Below, one piece after another: positions 27,768 through 35,938 of a stretch of 64,000 nt of DNA. Made by a program: the position numbers and the translations under genes. The notes under the pieces were generated by a model, which saw only the letters and a list, made by a program, of their open reading frames with translations, was not told the origin of the DNA and did no database searches. The stretch covers positions 76,103 to 140,102 of the forward strand of contig JAMDDV010000010.1 of the NCBI GenBank assembly GCA_023488455.1. Direction: 5' to 3'. This DNA is from Actinomycetota bacterium. GTDB lineage: Bacteria; Actinomycetota; Humimicrobiia; Hakubellales; JAMDDV01. Position 1 is the stretch's first letter, and each line of letters starts with the position of its first letter.

Positions 27768-28901
27768 ATGTACAAAATCTATAAGACAAGAAGCATCCTC
27801 AATATCCAAAAACATTGTGATGGCGGTTGGTTTTGGGTTAAATATTCAGCTCACACTTATACTGGCTGCGAATATGGATGCGAGTACTGTTATTGTCGGG
27901 ACGAAAAGTATAATCCGCACAGGATATCACGGGATGCTGAGGTCTCAAAGTTTGATGACCCATTTTCAGAATATATCAGGGTTAAGGAGAATGCTCCGGA
28001 GCTTTTGAGGAAAGCCCTGCAAAATAAGCTCCATGATTTGATATATCTTGATAATTACCAGCCTGTTGAAGTGAAATATCAACACACCAGAAAGATGCTC
28101 GAGGTGTGCTTTGAGCTCGGTTTTCCAGTGTTTATTAACGAGAAATCGCCGCTCCTCTTACGCGATTTGGACATTCTAAAAAAGATCAGCGAAAAATCTT
28201 ATCTTAACGTAGGCTGGTCAATTATAACTGCCAGAGACGATGAAACTCGATTTGCATTCGAGCCGAAAGCTCCGTCTGTTAAATCACGATTTGCTGCTAT
28301 GAGAAGATTAGCAGAGAATGAGATTACCACGGGCACAGTTTTTATGCCGATCTTACCGTATATTTATGACAGTGAAGAAAATGTCGAATCAGTCATAAGG
28401 GAAACGAAAGAATCGGGGGGCAAGTACGTTTTGGATTCCGGATTGACCCTCTGGGGGTATTGTAAAACGCATTTTTACAGATTTCTTGAAAAATATAATC
28501 CAGATTTAATTAAAAAGTACGATACTCTTTATAGAGATTCAAAAGTTTTTTCTGAATACACTGCGCAGGTGCACGAGCAAGTTTTAAAATATTGTAAAAA
28601 ATATGATATAACTCCATATATTCCACGGCCTGTCAATTTCTACCCTGAAGAATTAAAGGCCAACAAGGAGATTGCTGGCAAGCTCTATCTTGAGGCCCGC
28701 GAGTTACAAATGTCCGGCAGGGGCGGCTACAGAGAATGGGCTTACAGGAAAGCCGCTTGGGCTATTGATGATTTGAAAGAAAGTATTAAAAAGATATACC
28801 AAGATAAGGGGATTGACGGCATAATGCAGATCAAAGGGATTGGCAAAAAGTTAGCCGCTAAAATTGAAGAATTATTGAAGATATATGTGAATGATTGGTA
28901 G
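27768..28901 (+). CDS. SPL-family radical SAM protein fused to a Pol-beta-type HhH domain
   Basis: This 377-residue protein binds a 4Fe-4S cluster through C34, C38 and C41 (CEYGCEYC, CxxxCxxC). The layout resembles spore-photoproduct-lyase-like radical SAM proteins. The last 65 residues, from about 315, resemble the N-terminal 8-kDa helix-hairpin-helix domain of DNA polymerase beta/X: YRKAAWAIDDLKESI, then IMQIKGIGKKLAAKIEELL. A DNA-binding domain on a radical SAM enzyme suggests DNA or nucleotide repair or modification, which is inference. The following gene starts 45 bp downstream. Confidence 0.8.
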   Translation: MYKIYKTRSILNIQKHCDGGWFWVKYSAHTYTGCEYGCEYCYCRDEKYNPHRISRDAEVSKFDDPFSEYIRVKENAPELLRKALQNKLHDLIYLDNYQPVEVKYQHTRKMLEVCFELGFPVFINEKSPLLLRDLDILKKISEKSYLNVGWSIITARDDETRFAFEPKAPSVKSRFAAMRRLAENEITTGTVFMPILPYIYDSEENVESVIRETKESGGKYVLDSGLTLWGYCKTHFYRFLEKYNPDLIKKYDTLYRDSKVFSEYTAQVHEQVLKYCKKYDITPYIPRPVNFYPEELKANKEIAGKLYLEARELQMSGRGGYREWAYRKAAWAIDDLKESIKKIYQDKGIDGIMQIKGIGKKLAAKIEELLKIYVNDW

Positions 28902-28946
28902 TTATAAATTTGTATATAAAATTATCTGTATCTATCTGGAAGCGTT

Positions 28947-29930
28947 ATGGAGCGTTGGGAAAAAGAATTACGCGTTGATCCAATACCTGTCTTGCTCTCA
29001 TCAAATAATACAGCCATTGATTTTTTTGCCAGGCGTGACCTTCTATATGAGAACACAGGATCGATTGAAACCCTGTGGGAGTTACCGCAAGTTAAGAAAA
29101 TCCTCAACAGACAGCTCGAAGACGGCTGTTGGAAGTATCCAGGTGGGGGTAAGGAGAACCTTCGCTCAAAAGAGGATTATAATCAATTGGAAACCTACCG
29201 AGTTTTAGGACAGCTTGTTGAGAAATATGGTCTCAATAATCAGCATTCTGGGATAAAAAAAGCTGCTGAATATCTTTTCAGTTGCCAGACCAGAGAGGGC
29301 GATTTCAGGGGTATCTATGGCAACCAGTATTCATCCAATTATACTGCTGCAATAATGGAGCTTTTAATCAAGGCAGGGTATAAAGATGACCCTCGAATTA
29401 TAAACGGATTTACCTGGCTCCTTAATATCCGCCAGAAAGATGGGGGTTGGGCGATCCCATTGAGAACTGTTGGCGTCAAATTCAATAATGACCTTATGGC
29501 CACTAATACAGTTCAGCCTGACCTGACAAAACCATCTTCACACCTGGTGACAGGAGTAGTCCTGCGGGCATTTGCTGCACATGAAGATTACAAAAAAACG
29601 GATGATGCAATAAGGGCGGGCGAGCTTCTGACATCAAGATTCTTTAAAAAGGACGCATATCCTGACAGGCAAACTGTTGAATATTGGACCAGAGTTTCAT
29701 TTCCATTCTGGTTTACAGATATAGTTTCAGCGCTTGATTCGCTCTCGCTGATGGGATTTACCATGAAGAACATTTTCATCAAAGATGCTCTTGGCAAATT
29801 AAAAAATATGCAGCGAGATGATGGTCTTTTTGAATTGAAGCTTTTAAAAACGGGAGACAGAGAGCTGAAGTTCTGGGTGTGCTTAGCGGTATGCAAGATA
29901 TTTAAAAGATTACTGACCATAGACTCTTAG
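28947..29930 (+). CDS. Squalene-cyclase/prenyltransferase-repeat alpha-toroid protein
   Basis: This 327-residue protein has repeats of the terpenoid-cyclase/prenyltransferase alpha-toroid: RQLEDGCWKYPG, SCQTREGDFRG, NIRQKDGGWAIP and MQRDDGLFELK. No DxDD or other known catalytic motif was seen, so a cyclase role is not supported. Similar proteins of unknown function occur singly in anaerobes. It lies between the radical SAM-HhH gene and an NTase-like gene on the same strand; the three may form a unit. Confidence 0.65.
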   Translation: MERWEKELRVDPIPVLLSSNNTAIDFFARRDLLYENTGSIETLWELPQVKKILNRQLEDGCWKYPGGGKENLRSKEDYNQLETYRVLGQLVEKYGLNNQHSGIKKAAEYLFSCQTREGDFRGIYGNQYSSNYTAAIMELLIKAGYKDDPRIINGFTWLLNIRQKDGGWAIPLRTVGVKFNNDLMATNTVQPDLTKPSSHLVTGVVLRAFAAHEDYKKTDDAIRAGELLTSRFFKKDAYPDRQTVEYWTRVSFPFWFTDIVSALDSLSLMGFTMKNIFIKDALGKLKNMQRDDGLFELKLLKTGDRELKFWVCLAVCKIFKRLLTIDS

Positions 29931-29968
29931 TATAACGGAATAAAAAGAAAAAGATTTAGGGCTCAAAG

Positions 29969-30577
29969 ATGAATATGAATGAAAGTCTTAGAGTTGCCGC
30001 CAATGAGTTTGCCGAAAGGGCACATGAGCTATCGAGCGTTCTTGAAATTGCAATAATTGGCTCAGTTGCTGGCAATGATCCTTATCCAAATGATCTTGAT
30101 TTAGCAGTCATTATCCACAACCTTGATGATATTGTAACTATAGCAAAGTATGCACGACAGATAAGTAGTTACTACCATGGCTGGGAAGTCTTCCTCTTTA
30201 ATGAAGGTCTGTCGCTCCTAGGTAGGATCTGTCACCGAAGAGAGTGCCCGAGCCAGTCAGTTGAGTGCTCTGTTCCTGGATGTGGTGGCCCACCTTACTT
30301 GAGGGTATATCCTGAATTTGAATACGATGAGGAGATGTTTCTGAGCTCACCTATTGACGTTCTATGGACATCTTTTAATATGAGCCGTTTGCTTGCACAC
30401 AAAGATGAGTTAGGCATTGTCAAATCACGAAGATACCCTGTGCTAGAAGATATTGAGATAGAATGCATAATTTGCGGTAAGACATTTGTGTTCAGTGGTG
30501 GTGAACAGAAATGGTATCAGAAACGAGAACTTAGCCAACCCAAACGGTGTCCCGATTGCAGAGAAGAGCACCTTTAG
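29969..30577 (+). CDS. Nucleotidyltransferase-like protein with C-terminal zinc ribbon
   Basis: This 202-residue protein has a Pol-beta-like NTase motif GSVAGNDPYPNDLDLAV at 31-47, including the GS and the D-L-D metal pair (D42, D44). The C-terminal 40 residues hold a zinc ribbon with CIICGKTF and RCPDCR plus the GGEQKWY block, as in the zf-trcl type. Additional cysteines in CHRRECPS...CSVPGC may bind a second metal. Substrate is unknown. Confidence 0.65.
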   Translation: MNMNESLRVAANEFAERAHELSSVLEIAIIGSVAGNDPYPNDLDLAVIIHNLDDIVTIAKYARQISSYYHGWEVFLFNEGLSLLGRICHRRECPSQSVECSVPGCGGPPYLRVYPEFEYDEEMFLSSPIDVLWTSFNMSRLLAHKDELGIVKSRRYPVLEDIEIECIICGKTFVFSGGEQKWYQKRELSQPKRCPDCREEHL

Positions 30578-30624
30578 GGAAAATCAAAGGAAAGAGGTTT
30601 ATGAGTTACAATAGAAATATGATG

Positions 30625-30750
30625 GGATTTTGAACTATATGGTTTCTTTGAAACTTGCTCTTTGGGTCATATTTCAGCAGATAAAAGACTTTACTTTTCT
30701 CTGCTCAAATTGCCTTCGTCAGCTTCTTTTATCCGAAAAAAGATTATTGG
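30625..30750 (+). repeat. attC-like palindromic element, copy 3 (diverged)
   Basis: The left block TTTTGAACTATATGG and hairpin GTTTC-TTT-GAAAC align with copies 2 and 4. GGTCATAT follows, as in copy 4. A 9-bp inverted repeat GATAAAAGA (30680-30688) / TCTTTTATC (30725-30733) forms the outer stem, and CGAAAAAAGATTATTGG stands where copy 4 has TGAAAACGTTAGGCG. The arms differ in sequence from copy 4 but keep the position, as expected for sites conserved by structure. Confidence 0.45.
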
Positions 30751-30818
30751 AATTTACGGTTAGAAATTAGCGTAATTAAAAATTAAGAAAGGAAAATTGA
30801 GAAAGTAGGGTTGACAAG

Positions 30819-31007
30819 ATGCAAATAGCAAAACAAGAGGTTAGTAAGCTTCTTAAAAGTTTACCAGATGACTGCGTATTAGAAGATATTCAATATCATC
30901 TTTATGTTCTTCAAAAGATTGAACGTGGTTTAAAGGATGCAGACGCAGAGCGTGTTTACACACAGGAAGAAGTTGAAAGGATGATGGCAAAATGGCTCGA
31001 AAAGTAA
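30819..31007 (+). CDS. Small antitoxin-like protein
   Basis: This 62-residue protein resembles small proteins that precede RelE/ParE toxins: LLKSLPDDCVLEDIQYHLYVLQKI, then an acidic stretch and YTQEEVERMMAKWLEK at the C-terminus. It probably acts as the antitoxin of a type II module. The expected toxin frame begins inside its end but is cut after 12 codons. Confidence 0.6.
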   Translation: MQIAKQEVSKLLKSLPDDCVLEDIQYHLYVLQKIERGLKDADAERVYTQEEVERMMAKWLEK

Positions 31008-31030
31008 AATTTTTAGTCAGCTTTAAATAG
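30992..31030 (+). pseudogene. Toxin start remnant (12 codons)
   Basis: An ATG at 30992 overlaps the antitoxin-like gene by 16 bp. It reads MARKVKFLVSFK before TAG at 31028-31030. The position and the first residues fit the start of a RelE/ParE toxin, but almost nothing is left. The reading is tentative. Confidence 0.35.
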
Positions 31031-31036
31031 TAAATA

Positions 31037-31065
31037 TTGACAAATGTTGAATAATGTTGTAAATT
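31037..31065 (+). promoter_or_regulatory. Candidate promoter of the methyltransferase operon
   Basis: TTGACA (31037-31042) and TAAATT (31060-31065) are separated by 17 bp and lie 37 bp before the methyltransferase ATG at 31102. The -35 box is a perfect consensus in an AT-rich context. Confidence 0.45.
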
Positions 31066-31101
31066 TTCTACACTAATAAATTAAATTTCATTTGGATTGT
31101 C

Positions 31102-32208
31102 ATGGAAGATAAAATATTTTTTACCACGAAGGAAACCGCAAAATTTCTTGGAGTAAGTCAATCGACTATTTATCGGATGGAAAAGCAAGGACTTATCTAC
31201 TCAACAAAGACACCAGGCGGCCAAAGACGTTTTAGCAAGGAAAATATTGAAAAATATTTGGAAAATAGTCGTGAGTTTGAAGCTCCCCAGAATCCAAGCA
31301 TGTATAAGAAATCGGCATTTTTAGTAAGGGAACAGGAAGCGAGTTATGATATTGAAGATTATAATCAGAGCGCATCGCTCCAAGTTCCCAAAATTGATGA
31401 ACTTTTCTTCCATCGCAATTCTATCTGGATTTACAATAATGATTTTTTAGGAACAGAAAGCATAAGAGATAATTCCATAGATTTGATTGTGACCTCTCCT
31501 CCTTATAACGTAGATATTAAATATAATTCCCATGATGACACAATGACATATCAAGATTATTTAAATTTCACAAATAGGTGGCTAGCAAAGTGTTATAGAC
31601 TCATAAGAGATGATGGTAGATTTTGTCTTAATATTCCACTTGATAAGAATAAAGGTGGTCAGCAAAGTATTTGTGCAGATATTACGACTATAGCAAAACA
31701 AAATGGATTTAGATATCATTCAACAATTATTTGGAATGAACAAAATATATCTCGAAGAACGGCATGGGGGTCCTGGCTCTCAGCGACAGCACCTTATGTT
31801 ATAGCGCCAGTAGAAGTTATTATTGTTCTCTATAAAAAAATTTGGAAGAAAACAAGTGGTAGTCAGAAATCAGATATAACTAAGAAAGATTTCATGGAAT
31901 GGACAAATGGGGTTTGGAATTTTATGGGAGAGAGCAAAAAGAGAGTTGGACATCCTGCTCCGTATCCTGTTGAGTTGCCAATGAGATGCATAAAACTATT
32001 TAGTTTTGTCGGAGATACAATACTTGATCCATTTATGGGCAGTGGATCAACATTGCTGGCTTGCATTAAAACAAATAGAAAGGGAATCGGTATTGAAATT
32101 GATAATGGATATTGTGAGTTAGCAAAGAAACGGCTAATAACAGAGGGGCAAATAGATCAACTTGGGCTTGGTATAGTAGAAGAGTTAACTGATGGCAAGA
32201 ACTATTAG
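31102..32208 (+). CDS. DNA methyltransferase (N4/N6) with N-terminal MerR/excisionase HTH
   Basis: Residues 1-55 form an HTH_17/MerR-like domain (TTKETAKFLGVSQSTIYRM and TPGGQRRFSKENI). Residues about 100-350 form a DNA methylase of the N6_N4_Mtase family: motif IV TSPPYN at 131-136 comes before motif I DPFMGSGST, i.e. the beta-type order. SPPY favours N4-cytosine, but N6-adenine is possible. It overlaps the HNH gene by 17 bp, which suggests a restriction-modification pair. A fused HTH may give self-repression or site selection. Confidence 0.85.
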   Translation: MEDKIFFTTKETAKFLGVSQSTIYRMEKQGLIYSTKTPGGQRRFSKENIEKYLENSREFEAPQNPSMYKKSAFLVREQEASYDIEDYNQSASLQVPKIDELFFHRNSIWIYNNDFLGTESIRDNSIDLIVTSPPYNVDIKYNSHDDTMTYQDYLNFTNRWLAKCYRLIRDDGRFCLNIPLDKNKGGQQSICADITTIAKQNGFRYHSTIIWNEQNISRRTAWGSWLSATAPYVIAPVEVIIVLYKKIWKKTSGSQKSDITKKDFMEWTNGVWNFMGESKKRVGHPAPYPVELPMRCIKLFSFVGDTILDPFMGSGSTLLACIKTNRKGIGIEIDNGYCELAKKRLITEGQIDQLGLGIVEELTDGKNY

Positions 32209-32776
32209 TGATTTAGTTATGGAATATTTTCAGAATCATCCCAATAAGGATCTAAAGCACGGTCCAGTCGTTGACTGGGTCGAGGAACAGTATCTAAAGC
32301 TATACAGCAAGAAGCCTCGTGACACGTGGCGAGCAATTCGCATGCTTCATCAAGAGGGAAGATTGATTAAGGTTGAAAAGGGCGTATATCGTTACGATCC
32401 TAATTTTATTAAAGAAGTTAATTTATTCGATTTCCCTCCAGATGTAAGGGAGGAAATCTTTAAACGTGATAATTATAGGTGTGTTCTTTGCAATAGAGGG
32501 ATAGAAGATGGTGTTGAGATATGTGCAGATCACAGAAAGCCAAAGGATAAAGGTGGCGATAATTCAGTTGATAATGGACTAACCTTGTGCATGGAACATA
32601 ATCTAATGAAAAAAAATTATTCACAGACTGAGGCTGGGAAAAGATATTTTATCAATATGTATAAGCAGGCTGTGAATTACGGTGATAAAACGATGATCAA
32701 ATTCTGTCAAGAATTATTTGATGTCTATGACAAAAACAAAATAAACGGACATATCAAAAGACCCAATGGTAAATAA
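32192..32776 (+). CDS. HNH endonuclease (probable restriction enzyme)
   Basis: This 194-residue protein has an N-terminal helical/winged-helix-like part (1-75) and a C-terminal HNH domain: zinc-type CVLC at 97-100, the H in ICADHRKPKDKGG, the N in SVDNGLTLC, and the last H in CMEHN. It starts inside the methyltransferase gene by 17 bp, so the two are co-translated. The pairing strongly suggests the nuclease of a type II-like system; the recognition site is unknown. Confidence 0.8.
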   Translation: MARTISDLVMEYFQNHPNKDLKHGPVVDWVEEQYLKLYSKKPRDTWRAIRMLHQEGRLIKVEKGVYRYDPNFIKEVNLFDFPPDVREEIFKRDNYRCVLCNRGIEDGVEICADHRKPKDKGGDNSVDNGLTLCMEHNLMKKNYSQTEAGKRYFINMYKQAVNYGDKTMIKFCQELFDVYDKNKINGHIKRPNGK

Positions 32777-32878
32777 TATAAAGCTATTTGTTCTTAGTAC
32801 AACCTGGCAATTCCTTTTATTTTAATCAATATTCAACTCTTAGAATTTTTTGTTAAGGAAGCAATATGGAGGTTATAG

Positions 32879-33109
32879 GTGCTTGATCGTAAAGTTGTAA
32901 AAGAATTTTTAGACGAAGAATTCAGAGGTTTGGGAATAAAGAAACCAAAGGATATCCATAAAAAAGATCTTGTTGAAACTTTTTGTAAATTTGTCGAAGA
33001 TGATTATTACGAATGGGTTAAAGATAATTTTCAGTCGTTTTTCAATCACGGGAACCCAGATTGGGATTGGATTAAAACTAGAGTTAAGCACTATTTGGAA
33101 GATTTTTGA
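32879..33109 (+). CDS. Small protein of unknown function
   Basis: This is a 76-residue charged protein with aromatic residues in the second half (DDYYEWVKDNFQSFF, then NPDWDWI). No known family was recognised. The start is GTG with GGAGG 8 bases upstream, which makes it a likely real gene. It lies 102 bp after the HNH gene and may belong to the same defence locus. The 225 bp after it hold only a 27-codon ORF and nothing convincing. Confidence 0.55.
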   Translation: MLDRKVVKEFLDEEFRGLGIKKPKDIHKKDLVETFCKFVEDDYYEWVKDNFQSFFNHGNPDWDWIKTRVKHYLEDF

Positions 33110-33334
33110 ATTGGGATAATTGCTATCTGTTAAATGCTCGCCTAATAGGAGGCTAAAAAATCAAGAAGAACTAAAAATTAATATCAAAGATGAATAAGCT
33201 TGCTTCTGAACTATTGATGAACATTTTATTGCAAATATCTACAGAGAGCGCAAAGAGACTTTTGGGGTTGTAGAGAAATCAAATTTAAGATTTTATATGA
33301 AAATATCTGACAAATAATGAGGGAGATATCAAAT

Positions 33335-34171
33335 ATGAAAGAAAAAAGTATTGTGGGAGACCTTATTGATTTCCGAGGTTTGGTATACAGTCCTATTAAT
33401 GAAAACGGAGTAATCTTTTTATTTGGAAAGGCGATTGAAGACCTCAATATGTACGTGGAGGAAATAAAACCTGGATTTCCTGATTGCATAGCAAGAAGAT
33501 TTGTTGGTAAAGGTTGGGAGAAGATATCTATAGAGTTCGAATATAAAAGTTCTCAATTCAATGAACACCATCACGATGTAAACAAGTGCAATATGATTGT
33601 CTGCTGGGAACATGACTGGCTAGAGTGCCCAATAGAGGTCACTGAACTCCGTGAGGTCATCAAGTCATTGCCCAATAAGCCAATCCAGAGACCAGATATT
33701 GTATCTAAAAAGGGTGAACCCTCTCCCGGAAGTCACCTTACGAGTCTGCCTGAAAAATTACAAAAATTATTTGAGAGATTAGACGAGACAATTAGCGGAA
33801 TATCAGATGAAATATGGCGTAAAGTTACAATTAAGGGTTTTACCTACTACTCACCCGAGCGCGTCTTTATCTATTTGGATCTTCATAAGAACAACCTGTG
33901 TTTGACAGTATTTACAAGAGGAGAAAGATTGGATGGAGTTCAACCATGTGAATACGAAAAGGGTGGCGCTAAATGGGGTAGAGCTTATATTGCAAACGAT
34001 AAGAATTTGGAGAAAGTCATTCCAGCTATAAAAAGATCATATGAACTCATTAAAAGAGCATTAAAGGCAAATGAACAAACTGGTTGGTATGCCGATTTGG
34101 AGGAAGAGTCTGAGGAATCAACACTTGAAGAAATAAACCCCACTTTAATAAAAGAAAAACAGGAGAATTGA
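33335..34171 (+). CDS. Predicted PD-(D/E)XK-like protein with DUF5655-like C-terminus
   Basis: The first 100 residues have the look of a restriction-endonuclease fold: PD at 49-50, then IEFEYKS with E69-Y-K71, and an HHHD segment at 78-81. This is a prediction from motif spacing only. The C-terminal part (about 135-245) resembles DUF5655, with YYSPERVFIYLDLHKNN and AKWGRAYI; that domain often accompanies nucleases. ATG 33335 has GGGAG upstream and is preferred to ATG 33317. It sits in the defence-like cluster after the methyltransferase-HNH pair. Confidence 0.6.
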   Translation: MKEKSIVGDLIDFRGLVYSPINENGVIFLFGKAIEDLNMYVEEIKPGFPDCIARRFVGKGWEKISIEFEYKSSQFNEHHHDVNKCNMIVCWEHDWLECPIEVTELREVIKSLPNKPIQRPDIVSKKGEPSPGSHLTSLPEKLQKLFERLDETISGISDEIWRKVTIKGFTYYSPERVFIYLDLHKNNLCLTVFTRGERLDGVQPCEYEKGGAKWGRAYIANDKNLEKVIPAIKRSYELIKRALKANEQTGWYADLEEESEESTLEEINPTLIKEKQEN

Positions 34172-34276
34172 TCCTTTTAATAATTATCATAGTGTTTTGA
34201 AGATAGCAGGGAAAGCTTAAAGGTATTATTTGAAGTTCATATAATACTTATATTACGAATAAATGATGGTAAAATA

Positions 34277-35047
34277 ATGTATAATTTGAGCTTGTCTAAA
34301 ATGAATCAGCTACCCAGATATTGGCCTATATTATATATTCTTCACAAATTAAAGGCTGTATATGGGAACTTTTATATCCAAAAATATATTTATCTCGCCA
34401 AAGTAGAAGGCAACATCCCTATTAAATATAGTTTTTTAAAAGATAACTATGGCCCCTATACAGTTGAAATTAAAAATGATTTTACTGAACTCAGCAAAAT
34501 GGGTCTAATCGAAGTTATTTTTGGCTATTTTACTACTTATGGTTGCTGGTCATTAAAAATTAAAGATGCTGGTGAAAAATGGATAATTGAAAATATCAAT
34601 AGTATACCAGGAGGGTGGCAAGAAAAAATTGACGAAATTTTAAAAAAATATCGGAGTTGGCCAATGTGGAAATTATCTGATTATATCTATAAAGAGCGTA
34701 TTAGAACACTTGAGCATGACAAACAAATAATAGAAGATGTTATAAACGATTGCCAAATTTTAATTACAAGAACAGTAAAATTAGCACCCAGTCATAATGC
34801 TTTTTTGCTTCAAGGTTCACTCGATTTGATAACGAGATTATTAGAAAAAATTGAAACGGTAGATGATCCAATAAAAAGAGATCAAATACTTCAGAATATA
34901 AGATATTACCTCGAAGAAATTGGAGAGACATTAACAATAATAGGTCGGAACGAGCAAATTATATCTGAACTGAATTTGAATGACTTAGAAGAGAAATTTA
35001 GTTTTATTGAGGAAATTTATGAAGAATTAGAAAAAGAAAAAGTATAA
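34277..35047 (+). CDS. YwgA/Panacea-like winged-helix protein
   Basis: This 256-residue protein has an N-terminal segment resembling YwgA-like and Panacea (DUF4065) domains: LYILHKLKAVYGNFYIQKYIYLA, then the NYGPYTVEI core and a winged-helix region. The C-terminal 120 residues are helical, probably coiled. Panacea-type proteins act as antitoxins for diverse toxins. A PIN-domain gene follows 28 bp downstream, so a toxin-antitoxin role is plausible but unproven. Base composition is very AT-rich. Confidence 0.6.
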   Translation: MYNLSLSKMNQLPRYWPILYILHKLKAVYGNFYIQKYIYLAKVEGNIPIKYSFLKDNYGPYTVEIKNDFTELSKMGLIEVIFGYFTTYGCWSLKIKDAGEKWIIENINSIPGGWQEKIDEILKKYRSWPMWKLSDYIYKERIRTLEHDKQIIEDVINDCQILITRTVKLAPSHNAFLLQGSLDLITRLLEKIETVDDPIKRDQILQNIRYYLEEIGETLTIIGRNEQIISELNLNDLEEKFSFIEEIYEELEKEKV

Positions 35048-35075
35048 GAATTTATTTACATTAAAAATTTTTCTA

Positions 35076-35738
35076 ATGAATTGGTCACATAATAATCCTG
35101 CAATTTTATTTGATGCAAACTGTATTATTTATCACTGTTTTAATGCCACCGAAAAAATAAAAATTACTCACTCAAAATCAGAAGAGATCGGATTTAAATA
35201 CCCTTTTTTCACTGATCATATTAATGAAATAATCAATTACCTATGTGCCAAGAACTGTTTAATAAAGACGATAAGAATGGTGTGGGAGGAGATCCAGAAA
35301 AAACGGTTAGCGGAAATTGTCAATGAATACGTCTATTCAAAGGAATGCCCGATTGACTCAAGATATATTCGACCTTATGAAAAGTATAAAATTGAAAGAA
35401 AATTTAAAAAAAAGTTAGAAGATTTTTATAATAAATCATGGTTTTCAGTCGAACAGTTTCAAGCCGATCAAGATAAAATCGATGCGGTCATTCTGTTCTA
35501 TCATTCTCTTTCGGGTACTCCAAAAATGACCAAACATTTGGCAGCGAAGGGGCGTAGAGATCCTGAACCAAGTCTTGCAGATATGAATTTATTAATATAT
35601 TCGAAAGAAAATAGATTACCAATCCTATCTAATGATAACGATTTTAATCTTTTTAAAGATGAAATAGGAAATAACAATATTTGCTATAAAATCTTTCCAT
35701 TAAAAGAAATATCTGACTCATCAATCTTAATTGATTAA
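35076..35738 (+). CDS. PIN-like domain protein (DUF4411-like)
   Basis: This 220-residue protein has PIN-type acidic residues: D13 in ILFDANCIIYHCF, D in SLADMNLLIYSKENR, and the D pair in LSNDNDFNLF. PIN proteins are RNases and commonly toxins. It is longer than VapC (about 130 residues), with a charged insertion (90-150). It follows the winged-helix gene by 28 bp, and the two likely form a toxin-antitoxin or defence pair. Confidence 0.7.
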   Translation: MNWSHNNPAILFDANCIIYHCFNATEKIKITHSKSEEIGFKYPFFTDHINEIINYLCAKNCLIKTIRMVWEEIQKKRLAEIVNEYVYSKECPIDSRYIRPYEKYKIERKFKKKLEDFYNKSWFSVEQFQADQDKIDAVILFYHSLSGTPKMTKHLAAKGRRDPEPSLADMNLLIYSKENRLPILSNDNDFNLFKDEIGNNNICYKIFPLKEISDSSILID

Positions 35739-35891
35739 TGCCAATCCATGCAACCTGCTAGTGCGTATCCCAGTAAACTGTATTCCAATGGAAAAGTTGA
35801 TTTTTGTAGTTTGTGTTTAAAAGACCCTTAAATTTTTGCAAAGAAACAAAAAATTTAACCAATGATACCGAGCAAAAAAAATGAGAAACAT

Positions 35892-35912
35892 AATCTCGAA
35901 AGATGCGAGATT
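35892..35912. promoter_or_regulatory. Inverted repeat upstream of XRE-ImmA gene
   Basis: AATCTCG and CGAGATT form a perfect 7-bp inverted repeat with a 7-base centre, ending 26 bp before the XRE-ImmA gene. It is a reasonable operator for that HTH protein. No other structure was seen in the 200-bp gap. Confidence 0.35.
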
Positions 35913-35938
35913 TTGTTCGATAAAACAAGACAAATCAG

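Noticed and set aside
28891..29208. Plus-strand ORF of 105 codons
   Set aside because: It overlaps the start of the alpha-toroid gene in another frame; that gene has repeat evidence, this one none.
28947..29930. Squalene-hopene or terpene cyclase
   Set aside because: Toroid repeats are present but no DxDD or other catalytic motif, and the protein is half the usual length.
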